Shown here piece by piece: positions 36,833-44,901 of a stretch of 60,136 nucleotides of DNA; position 1 is the stretch's first letter, and each line of letters starts with the position of its first letter. The position numbers and the translations under genes were made by a program. The DNA comes from Acidobacteriaceae bacterium (GTDB lineage Bacteria; Acidobacteriota; Terriglobia; Terriglobales; Acidobacteriaceae): NCBI GenBank assembly GCA_030041515.1, contig JASHNS010000040.1, positions 1 through 60,136 of the forward strand, in the 5' to 3' direction. The notes beneath the pieces are model-generated. The model saw only the letters and a list, made by a program, of their open reading frames with translations. It searched no databases and had not been told where the DNA came from.

Positions 36833-37279
36833 CTAGCTCGCCATTCCGGAGATGAAGGTCTCCAGGTGGCGGATGGTCTGCTGCTGCTCGGAGATGAGCC
36901 AGTTGACGAGGTCTCCAATGGAGACCATGCCGGTGACCCGGCCGTTTTCCATGACGGGCAAATGGCGGATGCGCTTCTCGGTGACGAGATGCATGCATTC
37001 GCCGACGGTATGTTCCGGGGTGACGGTCAGGACGGGGCTGCTCATGATTTCCGAGACGGGTGTTTCGTGGGAGGAGCGGCCCTGCAGGATGACTTTGCGG
37101 GCGTAGTCGCGCTCGGAGACGATGCCGAGCAGCTTGCCGCCCTGCATCACCAGGAGCGCACCTACGCGCTTTTCCGCCATCATGGCGATGGCATCGTAGA
37201 CCGAAGCTGAGGGTTCCAGCGACCAGACCTGGCCGCCCTTATTGCCGATGAGTGCGCCGATTTTGCCAGTGATCTCCAT
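36833..37279 (-). CDS. Tandem CBS-domain protein
   Basis: A 148-residue cytosolic protein made of two CBS motifs (about 17-70 and 78-135): 'ASVYDAIAMMAEKRVGALLV' and 'HTVGECMHLVTEKRIRHLPV'. Such stand-alone pairs bind adenine nucleotides and act as energy sensors; the partner enzyme is unknown. The frame is open much further upstream, but only from the ATG at 37279 is the sequence CBS-like. There is no ribosome site; a TATGCT lies 9 nt upstream, so a near-leaderless mRNA is possible. Confidence 0.88.
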   Translation of the reverse strand: MEITGKIGALIGNKGGQVWSLEPSASVYDAIAMMAEKRVGALLVMQGGKLLGIVSERDYARKVILQGRSSHETPVSEIMSSPVLTVTPEHTVGECMHLVTEKRIRHLPVMENGRVTGMVSIGDLVNWLISEQQQTIRHLETFISGMAS

Positions 37280-37384
37280 AACGGGGGGAGCATAGACCCG
37301 AGGCAAGGGGATCGTCAATCGCTGATTTTCATGCGGGCCCTGCGTTGGTGAGATGCGAAGGCGGGCTTGCCCGTTTGGCCAGGC

Positions 37385-37410
37385 ACCCGAATGCTCGGGT
37401 CTGCTATTCT
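37385..37410 (+). promoter_or_regulatory. Palindrome and extended -10 of the amidohydrolase gene
   Basis: ACCCGA-ATGC-TCGGGT (37385-37400) is a perfect inverted repeat abutting an extended -10, TGCTATTCT (37402-37410). A repressor bound there would block the polymerase. The string CTG(C/G)TATTCTGAAC recurs at 54863-54875. Confidence 0.45.
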
Positions 37411-37432
37411 GAACAGCCGTTCGGAGGCATGC

Positions 37433-38809
37433 ATGAGAAAGCTCGGTGTTCTGCTGGGAATATTGGCAGTTCTTGGTGCGGCTCGGGCACAGGACGATGG
37501 GCCTGCCGGGAGCCAGCAACCGATCGTACTGCATGCAGCACGGCTGTTTGAGGTGGAACCGGGAAGGATCATCAGCCCAGGCGAGGTGCTGGTGGTGGGC
37601 GACCGCATCCAGGCGGTGGGAACATCGGTGGAGCATCCGGCGGGGGCGAAGATCATCGATCTGGGCGACACGACGCTGATGCCGGGGCTGATCGATGCCC
37701 ATGTGCACCTGTTTCTGCATCCCGGCCGGGCGGAGGATTTGCAGACGATCGAAGAGTCGGTGCCGGAGCGGACGATCCGGGCGACGCTGAATGCAAAGGC
37801 CGATCTGATGGCCGGGTTTACTTCGGAGCGCGACATGGGCACCGAGGGCGCGGGACCGGCGGACACGGCGGTACGGGAGGCGATCAACGCGGGGCTGATT
37901 CCGGGACCGCGGCTGCGGATCAGCGGCATGGCGATCTCGATTCTGGGCGGACACGAGGATGCGCTGGGGTTCAATCCGGCGCAGCATGCGCTGGGCAATG
38001 CGGATTACGCGAACGACACCGAGCAGATCATCGAGACAATCCGGCAGCAGCACAAGGACGGGAGCACGTTCGTGAAGATCTACGAGACGGGCCGGGATCA
38101 GATGGTGCCGCAGGGATCGGCTCCGTGCCTGGGAAACCCGATTTGCGCGCAGCTGGGAATCGGGGAGCAGGCGGGAGATCCGGAGTTCTGGGATTTCCAT
38201 ACGCCGTACCAGTACACCGAGGATGAGCTGAAGGCCGCGGTGGCGGAGGCGGCACGGCTGGATACGAACGTGGGGGTGCACTGCCAGGGCGAGCCAGCAG
38301 CGCGGTTTGCGGTCGAGGCGGGCGTGGCCTCAATCGACCACGCGACGCAGCTGAGCGACGGGACCATGCAGCTGATGAAGGAGAAGCATATCCCGGCGGT
38401 GCCGACGTTCGTCGTCTTTCAATACTTTGCGGATCATGCGCCTACGCCGCAGGCGGCCGCAGCGGAGCACGCCATGCTGGACTACAAGATTCACGAATTT
38501 AAGCGGCAGGTGGCGGCAGGGATTCCGATGGCGGTGGGATCGGATGTGGGGCCGTTCCCGCACGGCACGCAGGCGAAGGAGTTCGAGCTGATGGTGCGGT
38601 ACGGCATGACGCCGCTGGCGGTTTTGCAGGCGGATTATCTGAACGATCCGCGGATTCTGACGTGGCAAAACGAGATCGGGCAGCTCAAGGCCGGTTACTA
38701 CGCGGACGTAATCGCCGTGCCGGGAAATCCGCTGAAAGACATCACCGCGGTGGAGCGCGTGGAGTTCGTGATGAAAGGCGGGGTGGTGTACAAGGCGGCT
38801 GCTAACTAA
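37433..38809 (+). CDS. Exported amidohydrolase (imidazolonepropionase/Xaa-Pro dipeptidase-like)
   Basis: The 458-residue precursor starts at the ATG at 37433 behind GGAGG (6 nt spacing). Signal peptide 'LGVLLGILAVLGAARAQ'. Metal-site motifs: 'DAHVHLF' (H90, H92), a lysine in 'FVKIYETG' that could be the carboxylated bridging ligand, 'GVHCQG', 'SIDHAT' and 'GSDVGPFPHG'. The C-terminal 'QLKAGYYADVIAVPGNPLKDI' closes the small beta-sandwich. These exported amidohydrolases hydrolyse peptides with C-terminal proline or arginine or cyclic amides; the substrate is not readable. It converges on the biotin-carrier gene. Confidence 0.9.
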   Translation: MRKLGVLLGILAVLGAARAQDDGPAGSQQPIVLHAARLFEVEPGRIISPGEVLVVGDRIQAVGTSVEHPAGAKIIDLGDTTLMPGLIDAHVHLFLHPGRAEDLQTIEESVPERTIRATLNAKADLMAGFTSERDMGTEGAGPADTAVREAINAGLIPGPRLRISGMAISILGGHEDALGFNPAQHALGNADYANDTEQIIETIRQQHKDGSTFVKIYETGRDQMVPQGSAPCLGNPICAQLGIGEQAGDPEFWDFHTPYQYTEDELKAAVAEAARLDTNVGVHCQGEPAARFAVEAGVASIDHATQLSDGTMQLMKEKHIPAVPTFVVFQYFADHAPTPQAAAAEHAMLDYKIHEFKRQVAAGIPMAVGSDVGPFPHGTQAKEFELMVRYGMTPLAVLQADYLNDPRILTWQNEIGQLKAGYYADVIAVPGNPLKDITAVERVEFVMKGGVVYKAAAN

Positions 38810-38822
38810 CAGTTGCCGGCTT

Positions 38823-39323
38823 TCAGGTGATCACGGCGAGGACATCGCCGGAGGAAACCGTATCACCAGGAGCGACGCGAAGATCTGCGACGTGACCTTC
38901 GCGCGGGGACTTCAGCTCGTTCTGCATTTTCATGGCTTCAATGACGACGATGCCCTGATGGGCGGCGACTGGCTGGCCTTTTCCGACCAGGACACGCACC
39001 ACACGGCCGGGCATGGAGGCTTTGAGCACGGCGGGACCGTCCGCACCGGTGTGGCGGCGGCGGGAGCGCAGGGAACGGGGATCTTCGACGCGATACGGAA
39101 CGCGCTGGTGACGAAGGCAGAGGGCCGGGTCGGACGAATCCTGATCGAGAACGACGCGATGAGCGCGGCCCTGGATGAGCAGGGAGAGGACGCCCGGACG
39201 CAGCAGCCGGGCATCGGCTTCGACAAGCTCGCCGTCGATGCGGACGAGCCAGCGACCGGGCGCTTCACCCGGTTCGATTTCCACCCGGCGGGAGTGGCCG
39301 TCGATTTCGATCTGGAGTTTCAT
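38823..39323 (-). CDS. Biotin carboxyl carrier protein/domain
   Basis: The protein has 166 residues. The C-terminal ~70 form a biotinyl domain with the biotinylation lysine K132 in 'EAMKMQNE'. The N-terminal ~90 residues ('MKLQIEIDGHSRRVEIEPGE') resemble the carrier portion of propionyl/methylcrotonyl-CoA carboxylase alpha chains, not E. coli AccB. The ATG overlaps the stop of the biotin carboxylase by four bases (ATGA), so here a usually fused alpha chain is split into two coupled genes. No carboxyltransferase is nearby. Confidence 0.92.
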   Translation of the reverse strand: MKLQIEIDGHSRRVEIEPGEAPGRWLVRIDGELVEADARLLRPGVLSLLIQGRAHRVVLDQDSSDPALCLRHQRVPYRVEDPRSLRSRRRHTGADGPAVLKASMPGRVVRVLVGKGQPVAAHQGIVVIEAMKMQNELKSPREGHVADLRVAPGDTVSSGDVLAVIT

Positions 39324-40828
39324 GGGCGAGGGTCAGCTCCGGAGGCTTCGCGGCGGGCGGCGGCCTTCCACGCGCTGACGGGCGGCGCAGCGGTTGGCGT
39401 GGTGGCGGCGGGCTGCATGGCTTCCAGAACGGCGGCGGCGACGGCGGGGACGCAATCGGATGCCTCGGCGCCGGAGGGCGGCGCAGCGTGGCTGAGGAGG
39501 CGATCGAGGTAGCCGGTATCGATACGGGCGGCGCAGAAATCGGGATCGCTGAGGATGCGGCGAAAGAGGCCGAGATTGGAGCGAATGCCACCGATGACGT
39601 ACTCATCGAGAGCGCGGCGGAGGCGGGCGATGGCGAGATCGCGGGTGGGGGCGAAGGCGATCAGCTTCGACAGCATCGGGTCGTAGTCCATGGGAACGAC
39701 CCAGCCTTCGTAGATGCCGCAGTCTTCGCGGATGCCGGGGCCTCCTGGCTGCAGCAGGCGGGTGATGCGGCCGGGCGAGGGCATGAATCCGCTGTCGGGA
39801 TCTTCGGCGTAGACGCGGCACTCGATGGCGTGACCGCGCAGGGCGATATCGGACTGGGTGAAGGGCAGCGGTTCGCCCTGAGCGATGTGAATCTGAAGGT
39901 GAACGAGGTCCAGTCCGGTGACGAGTTCGGTGACGGGATGCTCGACCTGGAGGCGCGTGTTGACTTCGAGGAAATAGAAGTTGCGGTCGCTGTCGACGAG
40001 AAACTCGACGGTGCCGGCGTTGGTGTAGCCGGCGGCGAGAGCCAGGCGGACCGCGGCTTCGCCCATGCGCCGGCGCAGGCCGGCATCGACGACGGCGGAG
40101 GGCGATTCCTCGATGACCTTCTGATGGCGGCGCTGGACGGAGCATTCGCGTTCGCCGAGGGAGACGCAATGGCCGTGCTCGTCGGCGAGGATCTGGATCT
40201 CGATGTGACGCGGCTGCTCGATGAGTTTTTCGAGGTAGACCTCGCCGGAGCCGAAGGCGCGTTCGGCTTCGCTGCGGGCGGAATCGAAGGCGGAGGGGAG
40301 ATCTTCGGGGCGGGAGACGGCGCGCATCCCCTTGCCGCCGCCGCCGGCCGCGGCTTTGAGCATGACCGGGTAGCCAATGGAGGCTGCGACGGAACGGGCT
40401 TCGTCGACGGAGGCGAGCCCCTGCACAGAGCCAGGGGTACGGGGCATGCCAGCGCGGTCGGCTGCCTGGCGGGCGAGAGTTTTGGAGCCGAGCATGCGCA
40501 TGGCTTCCGGCGGAGGGCCGATGAACCGGATGCGGGCTTCCTGGCAGGCCTGGGCAAAGCTCGCGTTCTCCGAGAGGAATCCATAGCCAGGGTGAATGGC
40601 GTCAGCGCGCGATCGGCGCGCGATCTCGAGGATCAGGTCGCCTCGGAGATACGACTCGGATGCGGGAGCCGGGCCGAGGCGGTACGCTTCATCGGCCTCG
40701 AGGACGTGAGGGGCGGCGCGATCGGCGTCGGAATAAACAGCGATGGGGACGATGTTGAGCTCGCGGCAGGCGCGCAAAACGCGCAGTGCGATCTCGCCGC
40801 GGTTAGCAATGAGGATCCTGCGAATCAC
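39320..40828 (-). CDS. Biotin carboxylase subunit of an acyl-CoA carboxylase
   Basis: ATP-dependent carboxylation of biotin. 502 residues from the GTG at 40828 (VIRRILIANRGEIALRVLRA); the 68 residues of open frame before it are low-complexity and unlike the family. ATP-grasp loop 'KAAAGGGGKGMR', 'EKLIEQPRHIEIQI', 'ECSVQRRHQKVIEE' and 'EVNTRLQVEHPVTE' are all intact. The C-terminus is Ala-rich. Coupled to the carrier gene by an ATGA overlap. It could serve acetyl-, propionyl- or methylcrotonyl-CoA carboxylase depending on the partner. Confidence 0.95.
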   Translation of the reverse strand: MIRRILIANRGEIALRVLRACRELNIVPIAVYSDADRAAPHVLEADEAYRLGPAPASESYLRGDLILEIARRSRADAIHPGYGFLSENASFAQACQEARIRFIGPPPEAMRMLGSKTLARQAADRAGMPRTPGSVQGLASVDEARSVAASIGYPVMLKAAAGGGGKGMRAVSRPEDLPSAFDSARSEAERAFGSGEVYLEKLIEQPRHIEIQILADEHGHCVSLGERECSVQRRHQKVIEESPSAVVDAGLRRRMGEAAVRLALAAGYTNAGTVEFLVDSDRNFYFLEVNTRLQVEHPVTELVTGLDLVHLQIHIAQGEPLPFTQSDIALRGHAIECRVYAEDPDSGFMPSPGRITRLLQPGGPGIREDCGIYEGWVVPMDYDPMLSKLIAFAPTRDLAIARLRRALDEYVIGGIRSNLGLFRRILSDPDFCAARIDTGYLDRLLSHAAPPSGAEASDCVPAVAAAVLEAMQPAATTPTAAPPVSAWKAAARREASGADPRP

Positions 40829-40844
40829 AGAGATATAGGTTATA

Positions 40845-40869
40845 GGGTTTAGGGGATAGGGGATAGGGG
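40845..40869. repeat. G-quadruplex-type tandem repeat before the biotin carboxylase gene
   Basis: On the plus strand four G-runs (40845-40847, 40852-40855, 40859-40862, 40866-40869) are separated by TTTA, ATA and ATA, which satisfies the G3+N1-7 quadruplex rule. GGGGATA units are tandem. It begins 17 nt upstream of the GTG, on the template strand of the gene. Confidence 0.65.
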
Positions 40870-40905
40870 ATGGAGGCCAGGGGACAGGAGGCAGCTGAAA
40901 CGGAA

Positions 40906-40930
40906 GAGGCCCTCGCGATGCGAGAGCCTC
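40906..40930 (-). terminator. Terminator-like hairpin after the TPR gene
   Basis: Stem GAGGC / GCCTC plus CTCGC / GCGAG around a 3-nt loop with one mismatch pair, 20 nt beyond the TPR stop. The minus strand then reads TTCCGTTTC, a poor U-tract. It probably marks the end of the tonB-side transcript. Confidence 0.5.
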
Positions 40931-40950
40931 GGTGGAGGGTTTAGGCGCAG

Positions 40951-41832
40951 TTACTGGATGACGACGCCGTTGACCTTTGAGTTGGCTTTCTCTTCGTTGG
41001 CGCGGCGCGTGCCGAGAGCCTTTTCGCGCCATGCATCGGCCTGAGCGAGATCGGCCTTGCGCGCGCTGGGATCGGTGCAGTCGAGATCGGCTTTGCGCCG
41101 GTACATGAGGTTCAAATAGACCATGGCCTCATCGTCGGTGGGCCGGAGACCGTTGCCGGACATTTTGGGGGAATTGGCGAAGGAGCCGAGATAAGCGTCA
41201 GGACTGGTGGGGTCGACAACCATGAGCAGATAGTGAAGGCCCTCGTCAATGAGAGGGGTGTTCTGCTGCTGGACCTCCTGACACACCTTCTTCGGCATTT
41301 TGGCATTGCCCTGGCTGTCGTCCTGCATGCCGACGCTCTGCAGGTCCTTGACGGCGTTGGCGTAGGCCTGGGTCCAGTCGATGACGCCGATCGTGTAAGC
41401 AGCGTCCGCGTCCTTCGGATCGGCGGCGAGCACCTTCTGTTGCCACTGCTTGGCGAGGTCGAACTTTTTCAGGTCGTAGTACATGGTGGCGATCTGCTTG
41501 AGAGCGGTGCTGTCGCCGGGATCGGCGTCGAGGACCTTTTCAAACTGATCGATGGCTAACTGAGCGTGCTTTTCGTTGTCCGGGGTATCCATGCCTGGGA
41601 CGACTTCCTGTGCGTAGGCGGTGGCCAGGTAGGTGCGGGTCATGGGGTAGGTTGGATCCAGATTGACGGCGCGCTGGAAGTGATCGATAGCCTCGTCGTA
41701 ACGCTGTTCCTTGTAGGCTTCCACACCCTTATTGAGCTGATCCCGGGCCTCCAGGCGTTTACAGCCGATGGAGGAGCCCACCATCAAAATCGTGGCGGCG
41801 GCCAGCACCGGTAAACGTACGATACGGTTCAT
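40951..41832 (-). CDS. Exported TPR protein, possible lipoprotein
   Basis: About 293 residues. Start uncertain: ATG 41832 (MNRIVRLPVL) gives a clean signal sequence with GGAG 12 nt upstream; ATG 41844 touches that GGAG. 'ATILMVGSSIGCKRLEARDQ' could be a degenerate lipobox (SIGC). TPR repeats follow ('YKEQRYDEAIDHFQRAVNLDPTY' pattern near residue 45). The C-terminal half contains a conserved 'GLRPTDDEAMVYLNLMYRRKADL' stretch, shown as signature. It sits right after exbD on the same strand but has its own promoter candidate. It may scaffold an envelope complex. Confidence 0.85.
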   Translation of the reverse strand: MNRIVRLPVLAAATILMVGSSIGCKRLEARDQLNKGVEAYKEQRYDEAIDHFQRAVNLDPTYPMTRTYLATAYAQEVVPGMDTPDNEKHAQLAIDQFEKVLDADPGDSTALKQIATMYYDLKKFDLAKQWQQKVLAADPKDADAAYTIGVIDWTQAYANAVKDLQSVGMQDDSQGNAKMPKKVCQEVQQQNTPLIDEGLHYLLMVVDPTSPDAYLGSFANSPKMSGNGLRPTDDEAMVYLNLMYRRKADLDCTDPSARKADLAQADAWREKALGTRRANEEKANSKVNGVVIQ

Positions 41833-41899
41833 GCTTTCTGTCATCTCCTTCAACTCGCCGGAAGCCTGAATAGCTGGGCGCAAAACTGGTTGCGACACG

Positions 41900-41927
41900 A
41901 TTGTACCGGGTCTGATGCTTTCGACAA
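41900..41927 (-). promoter_or_regulatory. Candidate promoter of the TPR gene
   Basis: Minus strand TTGTCG (41927-41922), 16 bp, TACAAT (41905-41900). The -10 is five of six. It gives a leader of about 50-60 nt. The context CCGGTACAATC is shared with the tgt promoter. Confidence 0.5.
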
Positions 41928-41982
41928 GGTACCCGAAGTGCGTGCGATGCTTTCGGGAAATCCTGCCGGGCGGAGGAGCACG

Positions 41983-42414
41983 CTACTGGCCTGCCTCCAT
42001 TTTGGGGGTGATGAGCCCGACGTGATCCACTCCAATGCCGTTGGCAATGTCCATGACATGGGCGACAGCCTGGAAACTGATGGTCGGATCGCCCTTGATG
42101 AACATGACCTTCTGAGCGCGAATGGAATAGATCTTATTCAGCTCGCTCTCCAGATTGCTGGCGGGAACGTCGGTCTGGTTGATCTGGTAGGTCGGCATGC
42201 CGCCCGGGGAGCCGTGGATCTGGACGACGATGGTCTGCTCGGGGGGCGGAGCCTGCTTATTCTTGGGTGGCTGCGGGACGAGTGCGTCCAACCCCTTGGG
42301 GGTGACGGGGACAATGATCATGAAGATAATCAGGAGCACCAGCAGGACGTCGATGAGCGGCGTTACGTTGGGGTCAGCGCTGAGTCCGCCGCCTCCGCCT
42401 ACGTTCATTGCCAT
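41983..42414 (-). CDS. exbD: ExbD/TolR-type proton-channel subunit (second copy)
   Basis: A 143-residue protein with a short cytoplasmic tail, one membrane helix (about 20-38) and a periplasmic domain. The proton-carrying aspartate is D22 in 'NVTPLIDVLLVLLIIFM'. The N-terminus is glycine-rich (VGGGGGLSADP). Second of two tandem exbD genes, 33 bp after the first. Two unequal ExbD paralogues in one operon may form a hetero-dimer in the ExbB pentamer or serve different TonB/Tol functions. Confidence 0.93.
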   Translation of the reverse strand: MAMNVGGGGGLSADPNVTPLIDVLLVLLIIFMIIVPVTPKGLDALVPQPPKNKQAPPPEQTIVVQIHGSPGGMPTYQINQTDVPASNLESELNKIYSIRAQKVMFIKGDPTISFQAVAHVMDIANGIGVDHVGLITPKMEAGQ

Positions 42415-42447
42415 GGTTCAAATCCTCGTTTCTTGAGCCGCGCCGGA

Positions 42448-42888
<441 letters not shown>

Positions 42889-42940
42889 TCTTGTGCGCTC
42901 CCGTCGATCGGGTGTTGAAGGGGGACCGGGCACTCAGGAG

Positions 42941-42970
42941 CCGGGAGCCGGTTTTGGAGCCGGCTCCCGG
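42941..42970 (-). other. Strong intercistronic hairpin, exbB-exbD
   Basis: A perfect 11-bp GC-rich stem CCGGGAGCCGG / CCGGCTCCCGG with an 8-nt loop in the 139-bp gap. No U-run follows on the minus strand. It may limit read-through or protect exbB mRNA, helping set the ExbB:ExbD ratio. Confidence 0.55.
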
Positions 42971-43027
42971 CCAGGAGATTCCCGCCGTTTGCGACCCGTC
43001 GCGCTCAGGCGCAACGGGGAACTGCTG

Positions 43028-43771
43028 CTACCGTCGATTGCTTTGCTTGATGAAGTAATCGATCAGTTCGCTGGAGGAGTTGTCCATTTCGACGTCGAAC
43101 GCCTCCACGCGGTTGGTGAAATAGTTGAAGAGCCACACAGCCGGGATGGCCACAAAGAGGCCGAAGGCGGTGGTAACCAGAGCTTCGGAAATGCCGCTGG
43201 CGACGGCGCCGATACCGGGAGTCTTCTGGGTGGCGATTTCCTGGAAGGCCTTCAGAATGCCGGCGACGGTTCCGAAGAGTCCGACGAACGGAGCGGTGGA
43301 ACCGATGGTGGCGAGGCTGCCGAGACCTCTCTTGAGCTTGGCGTGGACGATGGCCTCGGCACGCTCGAGGGCGCGCTTGGAGGACTCGATCTGCTCGACG
43401 CTGACGGCTCCGCCTCCGCCGTAGGTGCGGAACTCCTGGAGGCCGGCGGTGACCACTTCGGCGAGGTGCGACTTCTTGTTGCGGTCAGCGACCTTCACGG
43501 CCTCGTCGAGCTTGCCCTCCTTCAGGGCGCCGGCGACGCGAGGAGCAAACTCGCGGGACTGCTTGCGGGCAGCGTTGAAGTACAGCCAGCGGTCGATCAT
43601 GACGGCGAGGGACCAGATGGACATGATCAGCAGCACGAAGACGACGCCGCGGGCCAGCCAGCCCATGTTGTGCCAGAGATCGAGAGGACTGAAACCCACC
43701 GAAGGGGCTTCCTGGAACATGCCCAGATACGATGGGCTGGCAAGGAGATGGTTGAAATGAGCGAGAATCAC
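43028..43771 (-). CDS. exbB: ExbB/TolQ-type proton-channel subunit
   Basis: The protein has 247 residues. The GTG start follows AGGAGG(AAAG) at good spacing. Three membrane helices: about 41-62 (GVVFVLLIMSIWSLAVMI), about 155-180 and about 195-215 ('ALVTTAFGLFVAIPAVWLFNYF'). The conserved MotA/TolQ/ExbB core 'STAPFVGLFGTVAGILKAFQ' is intact. Works with TonB and ExbD to turn proton flow into force on the receptors. Confidence 0.95.
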   Translation of the reverse strand: MILAHFNHLLASPSYLGMFQEAPSVGFSPLDLWHNMGWLARGVVFVLLIMSIWSLAVMIDRWLYFNAARKQSREFAPRVAGALKEGKLDEAVKVADRNKKSHLAEVVTAGLQEFRTYGGGGAVSVEQIESSKRALERAEAIVHAKLKRGLGSLATIGSTAPFVGLFGTVAGILKAFQEIATQKTPGIGAVASGISEALVTTAFGLFVAIPAVWLFNYFTNRVEAFDVEMDNSSSELIDYFIKQSNRR

Positions 43772-43921
43772 TTGAATCTTTCCTCCTGAGGAGTTCCTGC
43801 AGTAAAGGTCAAAAAGCGCTGACGGAATGCCTCGCGGTCAAGAAACGGACGGGAGGCCGGAAAATGCGTTTACCGGAGCGCCCCATTTGCCGGCGTGGGC
43901 CGGGGGCGGGGCGCAATCGGC

Positions 43922-44641
43922 TCATCCACCAAGGTTAAAGACAACGTTGATCTGAGTTTCCACTTCCACGGGTTCGCCGTTGAGCAGGTACGGCCTGTAA
44001 CGCCAGGTCCGGACCGCATCCGTAGCGGCTGCCTGCAGCATGGGCGGGCCGCTGATGACGCGCAGGTTTTGGATCGTTCCATCCTTGGAAATCGTTGCCT
44101 GCAAAACCACGGTTCCCTGAATACGCGCCGCTTTGGCGATAGCCGGATACTCCGGGGTTTCGCCGCCGATGCGATTCCCGGCCATGACGCCGGAAGAAAC
44201 TGCAATCTTTTTGGGAGGAGCGGCCTTGACGACGGGGGCCGGTCCTGTGCCCAGGCCACCCAGTACGCCGCCGAGGACTCCGCCTGTATCGCTGCCGGTT
44301 CCGCCGATCACGCCGCTGACGGAGGGAGGCGCCGCCTCTTCCTTCACGATTTTGATGTCTTTGGGGATATGGGAGGGCGCGGTGATCTGGTTATTGATGA
44401 CCTCAGAAACCACGCGCTGCACCTTGACTTCGGGTGGGGGCGGAGGGGGTGGAGGTGGAGGGGGCGGAGGAACGACGAGCATCGTGCTCATGAGGGCCTT
44501 GGGGAGCGCCTCAGGATAGATGAGCGGGTACAGGATGAGGGCGGCAAGTACCGAGGCGTTCAGAATGATTCCGACGATCGTATAGTACTTGCTCTTGGTC
44601 TTGAGCTTGTGGCTCGACTCGAACAGCGCAGCTTCAAACAT
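43922..44641 (-). CDS. tonB: TonB energy-transducing protein with a 13-proline run
   Basis: The 239-residue protein has an N-terminal membrane helix (about 21-42). A run of exactly 13 prolines (P58-P70) stands where the rigid periplasm-spanning spacer begins. A Gly/Thr-rich middle leads to the C-terminal TonB fold (about 160-239: 'YPAIAKAARIQGTVVLQATI', 'TWRYRPYLLNGEPVEVET'). Heads the tonB-exbB-exbD-exbD set and should energise the three Oar-like receptors of the window. The polyproline tract should need EF-P for translation. Confidence 0.95.
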   Translation of the reverse strand: MFEAALFESSHKLKTKSKYYTIVGIILNASVLAALILYPLIYPEALPKALMSTMLVVPPPPPPPPPPPPPEVKVQRVVSEVINNQITAPSHIPKDIKIVKEEAAPPSVSGVIGGTGSDTGGVLGGVLGGLGTGPAPVVKAAPPKKIAVSSGVMAGNRIGGETPEYPAIAKAARIQGTVVLQATISKDGTIQNLRVISGPPMLQAAATDAVRTWRYRPYLLNGEPVEVETQINVVFNLGG

Positions 44642-44901
44642 GGCAGGCCTGCCTCCAACCTTTCACGGGTTGTCACTTGCTATAGACACCACAAGAGCCC
44701 CATTTTGTTCCCAGCGATTGACTGCCGCGGCTGGCTGAAGCCGCAGGATTTACAAAGCTCAATTCAGCGCGAGTTTTCCAGCGAATAAGGCCGGTTCTCG
44801 TTCTATACCACAACCGGGGGCGGCGCAGCCATCTCCGGTACCGAGGAGTACGATGCCCCGATTCCCATACCGGTTTGGCGCTGCCCGAAGGATTGCCAGA
44901 A
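44642..44901. other. 260-bp gap between secF and tonB
   Basis: No gene. Contains a small hairpin GCGGCT (44727-44732) / AGCCGC (44739-44744) and should include the tonB promoter on the minus strand. A GGTTGGAGG ribosome site lies at about 44650-44662 before the tonB ATG. No confident promoter boxes. Confidence 0.45.
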
